Shown: piece after piece, positions 33,759 through 42,214 of the stretch
Layout of the letters: each line of letters starts with the position of its first letter
Position numbering within the stretch: the stretch's first letter is position 1
NCBI GenBank assembly: GCA_036270875.1
Contig: DATBBR010000007.1
Coordinates: forward strand, 1 to 57,785
Reading direction: 5' to 3'
DNA: 57,785 nucleotides
From: Acidimicrobiales bacterium
GTDB lineage: Bacteria; Actinomycetota; Acidimicrobiia; Acidimicrobiales; AC-9
The notes under the pieces: generated by a model
The model's database searches: none
The model's input: only the letters and a program-made list of their open reading frames with translations
Told to the model about the DNA's origin: nothing
Translations under genes and position numbers: made by a program

Positions 33759-34352
33759 CTACGGTAGCGCCGCCACGCTCGCAGGGCGCCAGCTCCGGCC
33801 GAGCTCGCGCAGCATCGTGGGATACACGATCATGTACCGGAACGGCCTGATCGCGGCCATATAGGCCGCGCCGAGCGGCCCGTTTGGCTTGACGTAGACG
33901 GCCATCTGGGCGACAAAACCTCCGGTCTCGTCCGGGACTCGGGAAATGTGGATGACCCCGTGCACGGTCTGATTGGCGATCTCCGCCGCCCACTCGTCCT
34001 CCAGCAGGTACAGGGAGGTGAAGGGGCCCGCGGCGGTGTCGGGGCCAGATGGGGCGTCGCGCAGATCCGCCGGCAACCGGTCCCGAAGCGTCGGCACTCG
34101 CGAGCCGAGCCCGGCATCCGGCCCGTCCCAGCGCAGGAGCGCCCCGATCTTCCAGCGGATCGCGAAGAGCGTTCGGACAGCGATCGACGAGCTCTGCGAC
34201 GGGTCGAAGGAAGCGATCACCTGCACCAGCCGCGGGAAGTCGTCCGGGCCGCCGATCTCGGCGAGCGCCCACACATCCTCGAGCCGGAAGTCCCGGGTGA
34301 GCTCGTGGATCCGCCATGGGCGCGACCTGTGTGCTGTGTCCGCGACTCTCAT
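33759..34352 (-). CDS. DUF2867 family protein
   Basis: A 197-aa protein with IHELTRDFRLEDVWALAEIGGPDDFPRL, IRWKIGALLRWD, SLYLLEDEWAAEIANQTVHGVIHI and KPNGPLGAAYMAAIRPFRYMIVYP, characteristic of DUF2867. The fold resembles START/polyketide-cyclase-like ligand binders; the function is not established. Its ATG overlaps the TGA of the 55-aa ORF upstream (34349-34352, ATGA), giving translational coupling. It lies 5 bp before the four-helix gene. Confidence 0.85.
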   Translation of the reverse strand: MRVADTAHRSRPWRIHELTRDFRLEDVWALAEIGGPDDFPRLVQVIASFDPSQSSSIAVRTLFAIRWKIGALLRWDGPDAGLGSRVPTLRDRLPADLRDAPSGPDTAAGPFTSLYLLEDEWAAEIANQTVHGVIHISRVPDETGGFVAQMAVYVKPNGPLGAAYMAAIRPFRYMIVYPTMLRELGRSWRPASVAALP

Positions 34353-34516
34353 CCGTGAAGCTCCTGTGTCCGTTGCCGGGATCCAGTTCGAGAACCCTGT
34401 GGCGGCCCGAGCGCAGCGTGCTCCAACAGATAGGGGTCGAACCGATCTCGACCGATCAGCGGCTCGTCCGCCACCACCGGTACCCGTCGTGCCCGCAGGA
34501 CCCCTTGCTCTCTCAT
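34349..34516 (-). CDS. Small ORF (55 aa) coupled to DUF2867
   Basis: ATG 34514-34516 with GGAGG 6 nt upstream opens a 55-aa frame (MREQGVLRARRVPVVADEPL...) that ends TGA 34349-34351, overlapping the DUF2867 ATG. Rich in Arg; has segment DRFDPYLLEHAALGPPQGS. It is too short for family assignment. It may be a leader, an independent small protein, or the end of a gene disrupted by a frameshift. The Shine-Dalgarno and the 4-bp overlap argue for real translation. Confidence 0.5.
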   Translation of the reverse strand: MREQGVLRARRVPVVADEPLIGRDRFDPYLLEHAALGPPQGSRTGSRQRTQELHG

Positions 34517-34517
34517 C

Positions 34518-34580
34518 TCACGCCTCCAACTCGAGCTGCGACTTGAACGGATGGATCTTGACGCCGGACCGACCGTACAT
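34518..34580 (-). CDS. Tiny ORF (20 aa) preceding the 55-aa ORF
   Basis: ATG 34578-34580 reads MYGRSGVKIHPFKSQLELEA and stops at 34518-34520, one base before the next ATG. It lies in a different frame from the 55-aa ORF, so a frameshift between the two would join them. No Shine-Dalgarno; TTAAAG just upstream might serve as a -10 for a leaderless message. Low certainty. Confidence 0.25.
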   Translation of the reverse strand: MYGRSGVKIHPFKSQLELEA

Positions 34581-34601
34581 CTTTAACCGACTTGAGATCG
34601 G

Positions 34602-34618
34602 TGACCGACTGTCGGTCA
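34602..34618. promoter_or_regulatory. 17-bp palindromic TetR operator
   Basis: TGACCGA-CTG-TCGGTCA, 17 bp, 18 bp upstream of the TetR GTG (34636) and within the divergent promoter region that also serves the small ORF/DUF2867/CoA-transferase operon. A nearby related sequence (ACCGA-N7-TCGGT, 34587-34603) may be a second half-site. A TetR dimer at this position would block both directions. Confidence 0.7.
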
Positions 34619-34635
34619 GTCTGGTACGGTGGCGG

Positions 34636-35241
34636 GTGTCTGTCAAGCCGCTCCGAGCCCGTCAAGCCGAGGCGACGCGCAGCCTCCTGATCGCCGTCGC
34701 CCGGCAGAACTTCACCGAGCACGGCTATGCAGCGACGTCGATCGACGACATCATCCAGCAGGCGGGAGTCGCCCGCGGCGCGCTCTACCACCACTTCTCG
34801 GGTAAGGAGGCGCTGTTTCGCGCCGTCTACGAGGCGGTGGAGGACGAGGTCTTCTCCCAGGTCATGGAGGCAGCAGCCTCCCAGGCGTCACCCTGGGAGG
34901 CTGTCCGCGCTGGGCTGTCGGCCTTCCTCGACGCCTGCCTCGAGCCCGCTTTCCGTCGCATCGTCGTGCTCGACAGCGTGTCGGTCCTGCAATCGCAGGT
35001 CCTGGAAGTCGGCATCGACCCCGTCGAGTTGCCCATGCTGCGCACGGTGCTCACGCCGCTGCTCGGCACGACCACCTTCGGGGGGATTGCCATCGACGCG
35101 CTCACCCACGTCGCCCTCGGTGGCCTCTACGGCGCCTCGCTCTACATAGCCCGTGCACCGGACCCTCGCGCCGCCCGGGCCGAGGTCGACCTCGTGCTCG
35201 ACACGCTCATCGCCGGCCTGCTCCGACCAGCGTCCGCGTGA
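34636..35241 (+). CDS. TetR family regulator
   Basis: A 201-aa TetR protein. The N-terminal helix-turn-helix (ATRSLLIAVARQNFTEHGYAATSIDDIIQQAGVARGALYHHFSGKEALFRAV) occupies about 12-60. The C-terminal domain is the length of typical dimeric TetR proteins. GTG 34636 is the first start after the operator. Divergent from the DUF2867-membrane protein-CaiB operon, which it probably controls. Convergent signals to its right are the 105-bp gap before the protease gene. Confidence 0.9.
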   Translation: MSVKPLRARQAEATRSLLIAVARQNFTEHGYAATSIDDIIQQAGVARGALYHHFSGKEALFRAVYEAVEDEVFSQVMEAAASQASPWEAVRAGLSAFLDACLEPAFRRIVVLDSVSVLQSQVLEVGIDPVELPMLRTVLTPLLGTTTFGGIAIDALTHVALGGLYGASLYIARAPDPRAARAEVDLVLDTLIAGLLRPASA

Positions 35242-35346
35242 CCAACGACCGGGCTACGGCGGCACGCCCTGACCACGGCATAACGGTGCCTCCGATGCTG
35301 TTTTGAAGAGTGGGGCGGACGAGCGCACCCGTGTGAAGGAGGAGCG

Positions 35347-36513
35347 ATGAGGGACAGCATTCGGCTCGGCCGCATCGCAGGGGTGAAGGTCGGGCTGAAT
35401 TGGAGCCTTCCCGTGCTGGCGGTGCTCTTGGGGGCAGGGCTCGCCGGTACCACCTTGCCGTCCAATGCCCCGGGCTCCAGCAGCTGGGCCTATGGCGTGG
35501 CGGGCTCGCTCACCGCCGTGGCGTTCATCGCGGCGATCCTCGCCCACGAGCTGGGCCATGCCGTGGTAGCTCGCCGCCAAGGCTCGGCCGTCGACGGAAT
35601 CACGCTGTGGGCTTTGGGAGGCCTGACCCGCATCGACGGCGAGGCGCGGAGTCCCGCCGCAGAGTTCCGCATCTCTGGAATCGGCCCCTTGGTGAGCTTT
35701 GCCCTCGGTCTCGGTCTCGGCGCGGTCGGGCTTGCCTTGGGTGCACTGGGGTGGTCTCCCCTGGTCGCCGCCGCCTTCGACTGGCTCGGGGCAATCAATC
35801 TGATCCTCGCCGTCTTCAATGTCCTGCCTGGGGCTCCCCTCGACGGCGGTCGCCTGCTTCATGCCGCCCTTTGGCGCCACCATGGGGACAAGCTTCGGGC
35901 CACCGAGACGGTCAGCCGGATTGGCTGGGTCCTCGGACTTGCCCTGGTGGCACTGGGTCTCGTGGGGTTCGCCCTCTCTGGGTTTGGCGGCCTGTGGCTG
36001 GCACTGGTCGGCTGGTTCCTGATGACCGCGTCTCGCGCGGAACGGAGCCAGGCGAGGTTGCTTCACGGTCTCCAGGACCTCAGGGCGGTCGACCTCATGT
36101 CGGCTGACCCTGTCCGCAGCCCCGGCTGGGTGACCGTCCAAGCCTTCATGGACGACTACGCGCTCGCTCCTCATCCCACTGCGTTCCCGCTCGAAGCCTG
36201 GTCGGGCGGACTATCCGGCCTCGTCGACGTCAACCAGCTCAGGTCCGTCCCACCTGCCGAGCGGCGCATCCGTCGGGTCGTCGACGTGGCCTGGCCACTG
36301 GCCAGTGTCGCGGTCGTACGCCCCGACCAACCCGCAACCGAGGTGGCGAAGCTGATGGCCCAGTCGCCGGCGGGGCGGGCGCTGGTCATCGACGGCGATC
36401 GCCTGCTGGGCATCATCTCTGCCTCGGACCTGACTTCCCGGCGCCGGCCGGACTGGCATGGCGACGCCGGTGGAAGAGGAGACCGACCGGCCAACCGGGT
36501 CGCGACCTCTTGA
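35347..36513 (+). CDS. Site-2-protease family zinc metalloprotease with CBS domains (M50)
   Basis: A 388-aa multispanning protein. Zinc site HELGH at His67, Glu68, His71 in the first third and the second catalytic motif NVLPGAPLDGGRLL near residue 160 (Asp) are both intact. The C-terminal half has a CBS-domain pair (LMSADPVRS...; VVRPDQPATEVAKLMAQ... VIDGDRLLGIISASDL). This layout is the actinobacterial S2P-CBS family; CBS domains probably sense nucleotides. S2P enzymes cut transmembrane helices of regulators such as anti-sigma factors. The ATG is preceded by AAGGAGGAGCG. Confidence 0.92.
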   Translation: MRDSIRLGRIAGVKVGLNWSLPVLAVLLGAGLAGTTLPSNAPGSSSWAYGVAGSLTAVAFIAAILAHELGHAVVARRQGSAVDGITLWALGGLTRIDGEARSPAAEFRISGIGPLVSFALGLGLGAVGLALGALGWSPLVAAAFDWLGAINLILAVFNVLPGAPLDGGRLLHAALWRHHGDKLRATETVSRIGWVLGLALVALGLVGFALSGFGGLWLALVGWFLMTASRAERSQARLLHGLQDLRAVDLMSADPVRSPGWVTVQAFMDDYALAPHPTAFPLEAWSGGLSGLVDVNQLRSVPPAERRIRRVVDVAWPLASVAVVRPDQPATEVAKLMAQSPAGRALVIDGDRLLGIISASDLTSRRRPDWHGDAGGRGDRPANRVATS

Positions 36514-36602
36514 TCCGGCGGGGGTGCTACTTGCTGTTCGGTCGGCCGATCCGTGACGGCGGCGCGACGGAGACGAGGGTTGAGCTCCCGCTCTGGTAAG
36601 AC

Positions 36603-37364
36603 GTGACCATGACCAGGCAACAGCGCGTCACCGTCCCGAAGCCCCTACCTGTTGGACTGGACGAGGGAGTCGGTCGGCCGTTGGTGCTCATACCGGGATA
36701 CGCGACCCGGCCCGAGATCTATCGACCGACGGCGCGACTCCTCGCCCAACGATGCCGAGTGGTGCTCACCGACATCTACGCAATTCGGGGTCCCTGGCGC
36801 TATGACGACGTGCTCCGGTCGTTCACCGCCACCCTGGACGAGCTCGAACTACAGGAAGCGAGCTTCCTCGGCCATTCGTTCGGCGGCGGGATCGAGCTCG
36901 GGTTCGCAGTCCGTCACCCGGAGCGAGTCGTCGAACTGGTGTTTTCTGACACCCTCGCGGTGTCGCGCGAGTGGGCCCTCGCTGAGGAGGCCATGCGCCA
37001 TCCTCTCGGGCTGCTCGGCATGGCCACGCCGCGGGCGGCAGCCGACTTCATGCTCTCGTGGCTCACCCACCCGCGTCAGCTGATCGATGCAGCCTGGTGG
37101 GGCTTCACCAGTGGCCGCTCCCGCGATATCCACCTCATCGCCGAGGCGGGACTTCCCGCCCACGTGCTCTGGGCAAACCGCGACTCGCTTCTCAATCGGA
37201 GCGATGGCCAAGAGTTCGCGCGTGAGCTGCACGCCTCGTTCACGGTCGTGGATGCTCCCGGCTACGTGGACCACGACTGGATGTATCGACACCCTCAGTT
37301 GTTCGTCGACCACCTCGAGCGACTCGGTCTCGCAGCGCTCGGTCACTCAGCCGTCCCGAGCTGA
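36603..37364 (+). CDS. Alpha/beta hydrolase
   Basis: A 253-aa alpha/beta hydrolase. PLVLIPGYATRPEIY carries the oxyanion-hole loop, nucleophile Ser92 in GHSFGGG, and the C-terminal GYVDHDW region provides His. The acid residue is probably the Asp in HVLWANRD. Substrate unknown. GTG 36603 and ATG 36609 are both usable. The 3' end overlaps the convergent mug gene by 22 bp. Confidence 0.88.
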   Translation: MTMTRQQRVTVPKPLPVGLDEGVGRPLVLIPGYATRPEIYRPTARLLAQRCRVVLTDIYAIRGPWRYDDVLRSFTATLDELELQEASFLGHSFGGGIELGFAVRHPERVVELVFSDTLAVSREWALAEEAMRHPLGLLGMATPRAAADFMLSWLTHPRQLIDAAWWGFTSGRSRDIHLIAEAGLPAHVLWANRDSLLNRSDGQEFARELHASFTVVDAPGYVDHDWMYRHPQLFVDHLERLGLAALGHSAVPS

Positions 37365-37945
37365 CTGCCCGACCGGCCAGCCCGCCGGCGCTCGCGTTGA
37401 GTCGCCTCTCGCAGCGCGCGCAAGGCGCTGACCATCTCGTCCGCCTGGTAGTGGGCCTGGGCGCCGCTCGGGTTCGGGAGGAGCCAGAGCCTGGCGCCAC
37501 CCAGCCGTTCTGCCTGCTCCCCCACGGTGGCGCCGGGCCGATCGAACGCGGACCGATAGGCGATCAGGCCGAGGAAGGCGACGACGCCAGGATGCAGCCG
37601 GCGCACCTTTCGGGCGAGATTGCGCCCTCCCCGTCGAAGCTCGTGGCGGTCCAATTCGTCCGCAGAGGCGGTCGCCCGGCTGACCAGGTTCGTCACCCCC
37701 ACCCCGACCTGGAGGAGCCGGCGTTCGTCCGAAGGCGATAGCAGCTCCTCGGTGAACCCGGCAGCGTGGAGCACCTTCCAGAAGCGGTTGCCCGGGCGGG
37801 CGAAGTGGTGGCCGACTGCGGCGGACCACAGTCCTGGGTTGATGCCACAAAAGATGACGTCGAGGCCAGGCGCCACAACATCAGGGACCCGCTTGCCCTC
37901 AGCTGCCAACAGCTCGGCCCGGCTGGGCGGCTGACGGCGACTCAT
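37343..37945 (-). CDS. mug: G/U mismatch-specific uracil-DNA glycosylase
   Basis: A 200-aa MUG/TDG-type glycosylase. Active-site motif GINPGLWSAAVGHHFARPGNRFW and the C-terminal wedge motif LLPNPSGAQAHY are characteristic. It excises uracil or thymine opposite G in DNA. ATG 37943-37945 is chosen as the conserved domain begins about 20 residues later and the upstream frame is unlike it. Convergent with the hydrolase (22-bp overlap); 40 bp downstream of the DsbA-like gene on the same strand. Confidence 0.9.
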   Translation of the reverse strand: MSRRQPPSRAELLAAEGKRVPDVVAPGLDVIFCGINPGLWSAAVGHHFARPGNRFWKVLHAAGFTEELLSPSDERRLLQVGVGVTNLVSRATASADELDRHELRRGGRNLARKVRRLHPGVVAFLGLIAYRSAFDRPGATVGEQAERLGGARLWLLPNPSGAQAHYQADEMVSALRALREATQRERRRAGRSGSQLGTAE

Positions 37946-37985
37946 GCCGTCGCCTGGCTGTGCGGGTCCGGTGGCGTCACGCCCT

Positions 37986-38525
37986 CTATCGAGCGAGGAC
38001 TTCCTGCAGGTGCTCACTGAACGGCTCGAGTGCCCAGGATCCCTCGTAGCGGGCGCCATTGACGAAGAACGACGGCGTCCCGTTTACACCGCTTCGAATT
38101 GCCCCTGACACGTCGTCCTGTACCCGCTGCCGCGTGCCGCCCAGTGCGAGGAGCGAGACCACCTCGTCCACATCGGCACCCGCCTGCTCGGCGTACGCCA
38201 TCAGAGCCCGGTCGGTCAGATCGTCCTGGTGTCGATAGAGGAGGTCGTGCATCTCCCAGAACTTTCCCTGTATCCCGACCGCCTCGGCTGCCTCGGCCGC
38301 CCGTTCGGCATGGGGGTGCACCTCGGCAAGTGGCAGGTTGCGAAACACGAATCGCAGAGCGCCGGTGAACCGACGCTGCAGCTCCTTGATGATGGGGAAC
38401 GCTTGCCCGCAGTAGGAGCACTCGTAGTCTCCGTACTCGACAAGGGTGATCGCCGCCCCCTCGGGACCCCGCACGTGATCGCGCGGCCCGACTGGCACCG
38501 CTAGGTCTCCGTTACCTGAACTCAT
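37986..38525 (-). CDS. DsbA/thioredoxin-fold disulfide protein
   Basis: A 179-aa protein with CxxC motif Cys36-SY-Cys39 (EYGDYECSYCGQAF), helical insertion domain, and NGTPSFFVNG (cis-Pro loop). That is the DsbA/FrnE-like or BdbD-type form. No signal peptide or membrane helix is visible, so it is cytosolic or the N-terminus is incomplete. AGGA about 7 nt before ATG 38525. It may supply or remove disulfides; partner unknown. Confidence 0.87.
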   Translation of the reverse strand: MSSGNGDLAVPVGPRDHVRGPEGAAITLVEYGDYECSYCGQAFPIIKELQRRFTGALRFVFRNLPLAEVHPHAERAAEAAEAVGIQGKFWEMHDLLYRHQDDLTDRALMAYAEQAGADVDEVVSLLALGGTRQRVQDDVSGAIRSGVNGTPSFFVNGARYEGSWALEPFSEHLQEVLAR

Positions 38526-38646
38526 GCCCATTCCTCGCGTGGCCCGTCCGCTCCTCGGTCGACTCTAATCCGCCAACCCACCACGACAGCCGATCGAGGA
38601 CGACGATACTGATCGGACTCATCGGCCTCATCGGAGGGCCGGTCCT

Positions 38647-40317
38647 TCACACAGCCCTCGCCGCTGCCCGGCCGGCGGCACGGCCGGTGAAGAGGCAGCC
38701 GCCGAGAAACGTTCCTTCGAGGGCGTTGTAGCCGTGGATTCCTCCACCGCCGAAGCCAGCGACCTCCCCGGCGGCATAGAGGCCGGGGATGGGCTGGCGC
38801 TCGGTGTCGAGGGCCCGGGAGTCGAGGTCGGTCTGGATGCCGCCGAGGGTCTTGCGGGTGAGGATGTGCAGCCTGACGCCGATGAGGGGGCCAGCGTCGG
38901 GGTCGAGGATCCGGTGAGGGGCGGCGACGCGGCCGAGCCGGTCCCCGAGATAGCGGCGGGAGTTGCGGATGCCTTGCACCTGGGCGTCCTTGGAGAACGG
39001 GTTGGCCATCTGCAGGTCGCGGGCCTGGATCTGCGCCCGGAGTGCCGCCGCGTCGAGCAGCGGCCGGTCCGTGAGGCGGTTCATGCCCCCGACGAGCTCC
39101 TCGAGGGTGTTGGCCACCACGAAGTCGGCGCCGTGACGCTTGAATGCCTCGACCGGGCCGGGGGCGCCCCTGCCAAGAAGCCGTTCGCGCGCGAATCCGG
39201 CCCGGTTCTTGCTGGTGATGTCGGGATTCTGCTCGGAGCCGGAGAGGGCGAACTCCTTGTCGATGATCTTCTGTGTGAGCACGAACCACGAGTGGTCGTA
39301 TCCGGCCAGATCCGAGGCGGTGCGCAGGTGGCGAAGAGTGGAGATGGTGTCGTAGCCCGGCAGGCACGGGACGGGCAGGCGCCGGCCGAGGGCGTCGAAC
39401 CACATGGACGACGGCCCGGGCAGGATGCGGATTCCGTGCGACGGCCAGATTGGGTCCCAGTTCCGAACGCCCTCGGTGTAGTGCCACATCCTGTCACGGT
39501 TCACGAGGCACGCCCCGGCATCCGCTGCGATGTCGAGCATGCGCCCGTCGACGTAGGCCGGGACTCCGGTGATCATGCGCGCCGGGGGCTGTCCGAGCCT
39601 TTCGGGCCAGTACCGGCGGACCATCTCGTGGTTTCCGCCGATCCCTCCGCTGGTGACGATCACGGCTTGGGCGGCGAGCTGGAACTCGTCGATCCTGTCG
39701 CGGTTGGAGGGGGCCCCACGGGGGCTGTCGTCGGGAGCGAGGACGACGCCGCGTACGCCGGTGGCGGCGCCAGCGCTGATGATCAGCTCGTCGACCTGGT
39801 GGCGATGGTAGAAGCGGACCAGCCCGCTCGCCGCGGCTGCCTGGGCAGACCGAACGAAGGGTTCGACGACGCCGGTGCCGGTGCCCCAGGCGATGTGGAA
39901 GCGAGGCACGGAGTTGCCGTGCCCGTCAGCGCGCAGGTCGCCCCGTTCGGCCCAGCCGACCGTCGGCAGGAGCTTGATGCCGAAGCTGAGCAGCCACGAG
40001 CGCTTCTCCCGAGCAGCAAACTCGACATAGGCTCGGGCCCAGCGGACCGCCCATGCGTCCTGGTCGTCGAGACGGTCAAACCGGGCGCTACCCTGCCAGT
40101 CGCTCCAGGCCAGCTCGCACGAGTCGTGCACTCCGAGGCGGCGCTGCTCGGGCGTGCCGACCATGAACAACCCGCCGAAAGACCAGAACGCCTGCCCGCC
40201 CAGGTTGGCGGCGTTCTCCTGGTCGACCAGAGCGACCTTCTTGCCTGCTGTGGTGAGCTCGTGGGTGGCGACCAGGCCGGCCAGTCCGGCCCCGATGACG
40301 ATGACGTCTGCGTCCAT
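38647..40317 (-). CDS. FAD-binding dehydrogenase (KstD / fumarate-reductase-like flavoprotein)
   Basis: A 556-aa flavoprotein. FAD dinucleotide motif VIVIGAGLAGLVATHEL at the N-terminus; ALVDQENAANLGGQAFWSFGG follows as the second FAD contact, and the C-terminal PIPGLYAAGEVAGFGGGGIHGYNALEGTFLGGCLFTGRAAG is diagnostic of FAD-binding dehydrogenases of the ketosteroid-dehydrogenase/flavocytochrome c family. ATG 40317 gives the family length; upstream sequence does not look coding. Probably oxidises a ring or saturated substrate, but the exact one is not readable. Confidence 0.88.
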   Translation of the reverse strand: MDADVIVIGAGLAGLVATHELTTAGKKVALVDQENAANLGGQAFWSFGGLFMVGTPEQRRLGVHDSCELAWSDWQGSARFDRLDDQDAWAVRWARAYVEFAAREKRSWLLSFGIKLLPTVGWAERGDLRADGHGNSVPRFHIAWGTGTGVVEPFVRSAQAAAASGLVRFYHRHQVDELIISAGAATGVRGVVLAPDDSPRGAPSNRDRIDEFQLAAQAVIVTSGGIGGNHEMVRRYWPERLGQPPARMITGVPAYVDGRMLDIAADAGACLVNRDRMWHYTEGVRNWDPIWPSHGIRILPGPSSMWFDALGRRLPVPCLPGYDTISTLRHLRTASDLAGYDHSWFVLTQKIIDKEFALSGSEQNPDITSKNRAGFARERLLGRGAPGPVEAFKRHGADFVVANTLEELVGGMNRLTDRPLLDAAALRAQIQARDLQMANPFSKDAQVQGIRNSRRYLGDRLGRVAAPHRILDPDAGPLIGVRLHILTRKTLGGIQTDLDSRALDTERQPIPGLYAAGEVAGFGGGGIHGYNALEGTFLGGCLFTGRAAGRAAARAV

Positions 40318-40559
40318 GGCGAACACGCTCCTTGCTTGCTGCGGCTCCGGGTTGCCGTCGCCACCTGGTGCTCGTTGTGGGGCACGGCGATAGAGTCGCG
40401 GCGCCGAAGAACTCAGCCCCGGCCTCGCCGGCGAGCAAATCACCGACGAGGTTCGAAGAGTAACCGGCCTCCGGCGTGCTCTTCTCGCGACATCTATCGT
40501 TCGGGTACGAATCGAGGAGTGGCGCAGGGGACACTGGAGCCGAAGGAAGGAGCAACTTC

Positions 40560-40586
40560 GTGGCGTTGGGTGCCGTTCTCTCATGA
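40560..40586 (+). other. Candidate 8-codon leader ORF coupled to tag
   Basis: GTG 40560 is preceded by AAGGAG (40547-40552) at the ideal 7-nt spacing and encodes VALGAVLS, ending TGA 40584-40586, which overlaps the tag ATG (40583) as ATGA. The tag ATG itself has no Shine-Dalgarno. Either translational coupling or a ribosome relay is suggested. Same arrangement as the leader ORF at 14529. Confidence 0.45.
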
Positions 40587-41152
40587 TCCATCGACGCTGC
40601 AGTTGGGTGGGAAGTGATGCGTTGATGATTACGTACCATGACACCGAATGGGGCGTACCCATACATGACGACAGGAAGCTGTTCGAGTTCATGGTGCTTG
40701 ACGCGATGCAAGCGGGCCTTAGTTGGCGAATCGTCCTCCAGAAGCGCAAGAACTTCGCAGAAGCCCTCGACGACTTCGATCCTCTAAAGGTCAGCAAGTA
40801 CAAACAGCTCCATTTGGACCGGCTCCTCGCAACAGAAGGCATCATCCGCAACCGGCAAAAGCTGGCCGCCGCGATTACCAACGCGCAGGCTGTACTGGCC
40901 GTCCAGCAAGAGTTCGGCTCCCTTGACTCTTACCTGTGGGCTTTTGCCGATGGCAGCCCCATCGTTCACGCCTGGACTGAGGGCAGCCAGATCCCGGCCA
41001 AGACTCCGGAGGCTGAAGCCATGAGCAGCGATTTGAAGAAGCGGGGCTTCAAATTCGTCGGGCCCACGATCTGTTACGCGTTCATGCAGGCCGCCGGCCT
41101 GGTGAACGACCATCTCACCAGCTGCTTTCGCTATGAGGAACTGGCCAGTTGA
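40583..41152 (+). CDS. tag: DNA-3-methyladenine glycosylase I
   Basis: A 189-aa Tag protein. Zinc residues Cys6, His19 and the C-terminal His and Cys in HLTSCFRY are conserved, and the core YHDTEWGVPIHDDRKLFEFMVLDAMQAGLSWRIVLQKRKNF is the family signature. It removes 3-methyladenine from alkylated DNA. Codon use is visibly less GC-rich than neighbours (many AAG/TTT/GAT codons and lower third-position GC), so recent acquisition is possible. Expression probably depends on the 8-codon leader ORF at 40560. Confidence 0.92.
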   Translation: MIHRRCSWVGSDALMITYHDTEWGVPIHDDRKLFEFMVLDAMQAGLSWRIVLQKRKNFAEALDDFDPLKVSKYKQLHLDRLLATEGIIRNRQKLAAAITNAQAVLAVQQEFGSLDSYLWAFADGSPIVHAWTEGSQIPAKTPEAEAMSSDLKKRGFKFVGPTICYAFMQAAGLVNDHLTSCFRYEELAS

Positions 41153-41213
41153 ATGACACGCAGATCAACTCGAGATGCTCGCCGTCCCTATCTTCCACGA
41201 CACCAAGGAGTAG

Positions 41214-42146
41214 ATGACCGTGAACTCTCTTGGGCGCACCGGGCTCGACGTCTTCCCAATCTGCCTAGGCGGCAACGTGTTCGGCTGGACGGCCGATGAG
41301 CCGCGATCCCACGCCATCCTCGACGCCTACACCAGCGCTGGCGGCAACTTCATCGACACCGCCAATTCCTACCTTCTCGAGCACGGCCGCTCGGAGACGA
41401 TTATCGGGCAGTGGATAGCCGACCGCGGCAACCGCGACCAGATAGTTCTGGCCACGAAGGTGGGCGGCGGTCGCGGAGCGGTCCGCAACCTACGAGCAGC
41501 GACGATCGAGAGTGAGGCGAACGCCTCGCTCGAGCGCCTGCAGACTGACCACATCGACCTCTATTACGCCCACTTCGACGATCCGGAAACGCCGCTAGAG
41601 GAGTCGATTCGCGCCTTCGACGCACTCGTCCGGCGCGGCGCCGCCCTTCACATCGGGGCATCCAATTATGCGCCGGGTCGGCTCACCGCCGCCCTCGCGC
41701 TCCAGCGCAAGCACGGGCTGGCGGAGTTCACGGTCCTGCAGCCTCATTACAACCTGGTCGAACGCGACTTCGAGGGCACGCTGCTGCCCGTCGCTGACAC
41801 CTGGGACCTCGCCGTGGTTCCCTACTTCGGGCTGGCGAAGGGCTTCTTGACCGGCAAGTACCGGCCGGGCGGCGGGGCCGTCCAGTCGGAGCGGGCCGAG
41901 GCCGCCCGCGCCTACCTCGACAAAGGGGGCGTAGCTGTGCTCGAGGCACTCGACGAGGTCGCCGCCGCCCACGAGACCACAGTGGCGGCCGTGGCGCTCG
42001 CCTGGCTACTCGCCCAGCCGCGGGTCGTCGCCCCGATCGCCAGCGCACGGACCACGGAGCAGCTCGAGCAGATCCTGCCGGCCGCCACGCTCAAGCTGAC
42101 TGCAGCAGAGGTGGACCGGCTGTCGGCAACCACACGACCAGGCTGA
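41214..42146 (+). CDS. Aldo/keto reductase
   Basis: A 310-aa AKR. The catalytic tetrad is present: Asp48 (NFIDTANSY), Tyr53, Lys82 (ATKVGGG) and His120 (YYAHF). NADPH-dependent carbonyl reduction is the family reaction; the sequence resembles the YdhF/oxidoreductase-like clade that includes tyrosine/1-deoxyxylulose and aryl-aldehyde reductases. AAGGAG lies just before ATG 41214 (or GTG 41220). No clear operon partner. Confidence 0.88.
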   Translation: MTVNSLGRTGLDVFPICLGGNVFGWTADEPRSHAILDAYTSAGGNFIDTANSYLLEHGRSETIIGQWIADRGNRDQIVLATKVGGGRGAVRNLRAATIESEANASLERLQTDHIDLYYAHFDDPETPLEESIRAFDALVRRGAALHIGASNYAPGRLTAALALQRKHGLAEFTVLQPHYNLVERDFEGTLLPVADTWDLAVVPYFGLAKGFLTGKYRPGGGAVQSERAEAARAYLDKGGVAVLEALDEVAAAHETTVAAVALAWLLAQPRVVAPIASARTTEQLEQILPAATLKLTAAEVDRLSATTRPG

Positions 42147-42214
42147 ACGACTCCCCCAAGTCGCGTTGGGCATCACTGGGCGGTCCAACGTTCCTCAGCG
42201 TAGAGTAGTACGCC

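Noticed and set aside
38734-40617. Long plus-strand open frame over the FAD dehydrogenase
   Set aside because: Antisense shadow; the minus strand carries clear FAD motifs and codon use.
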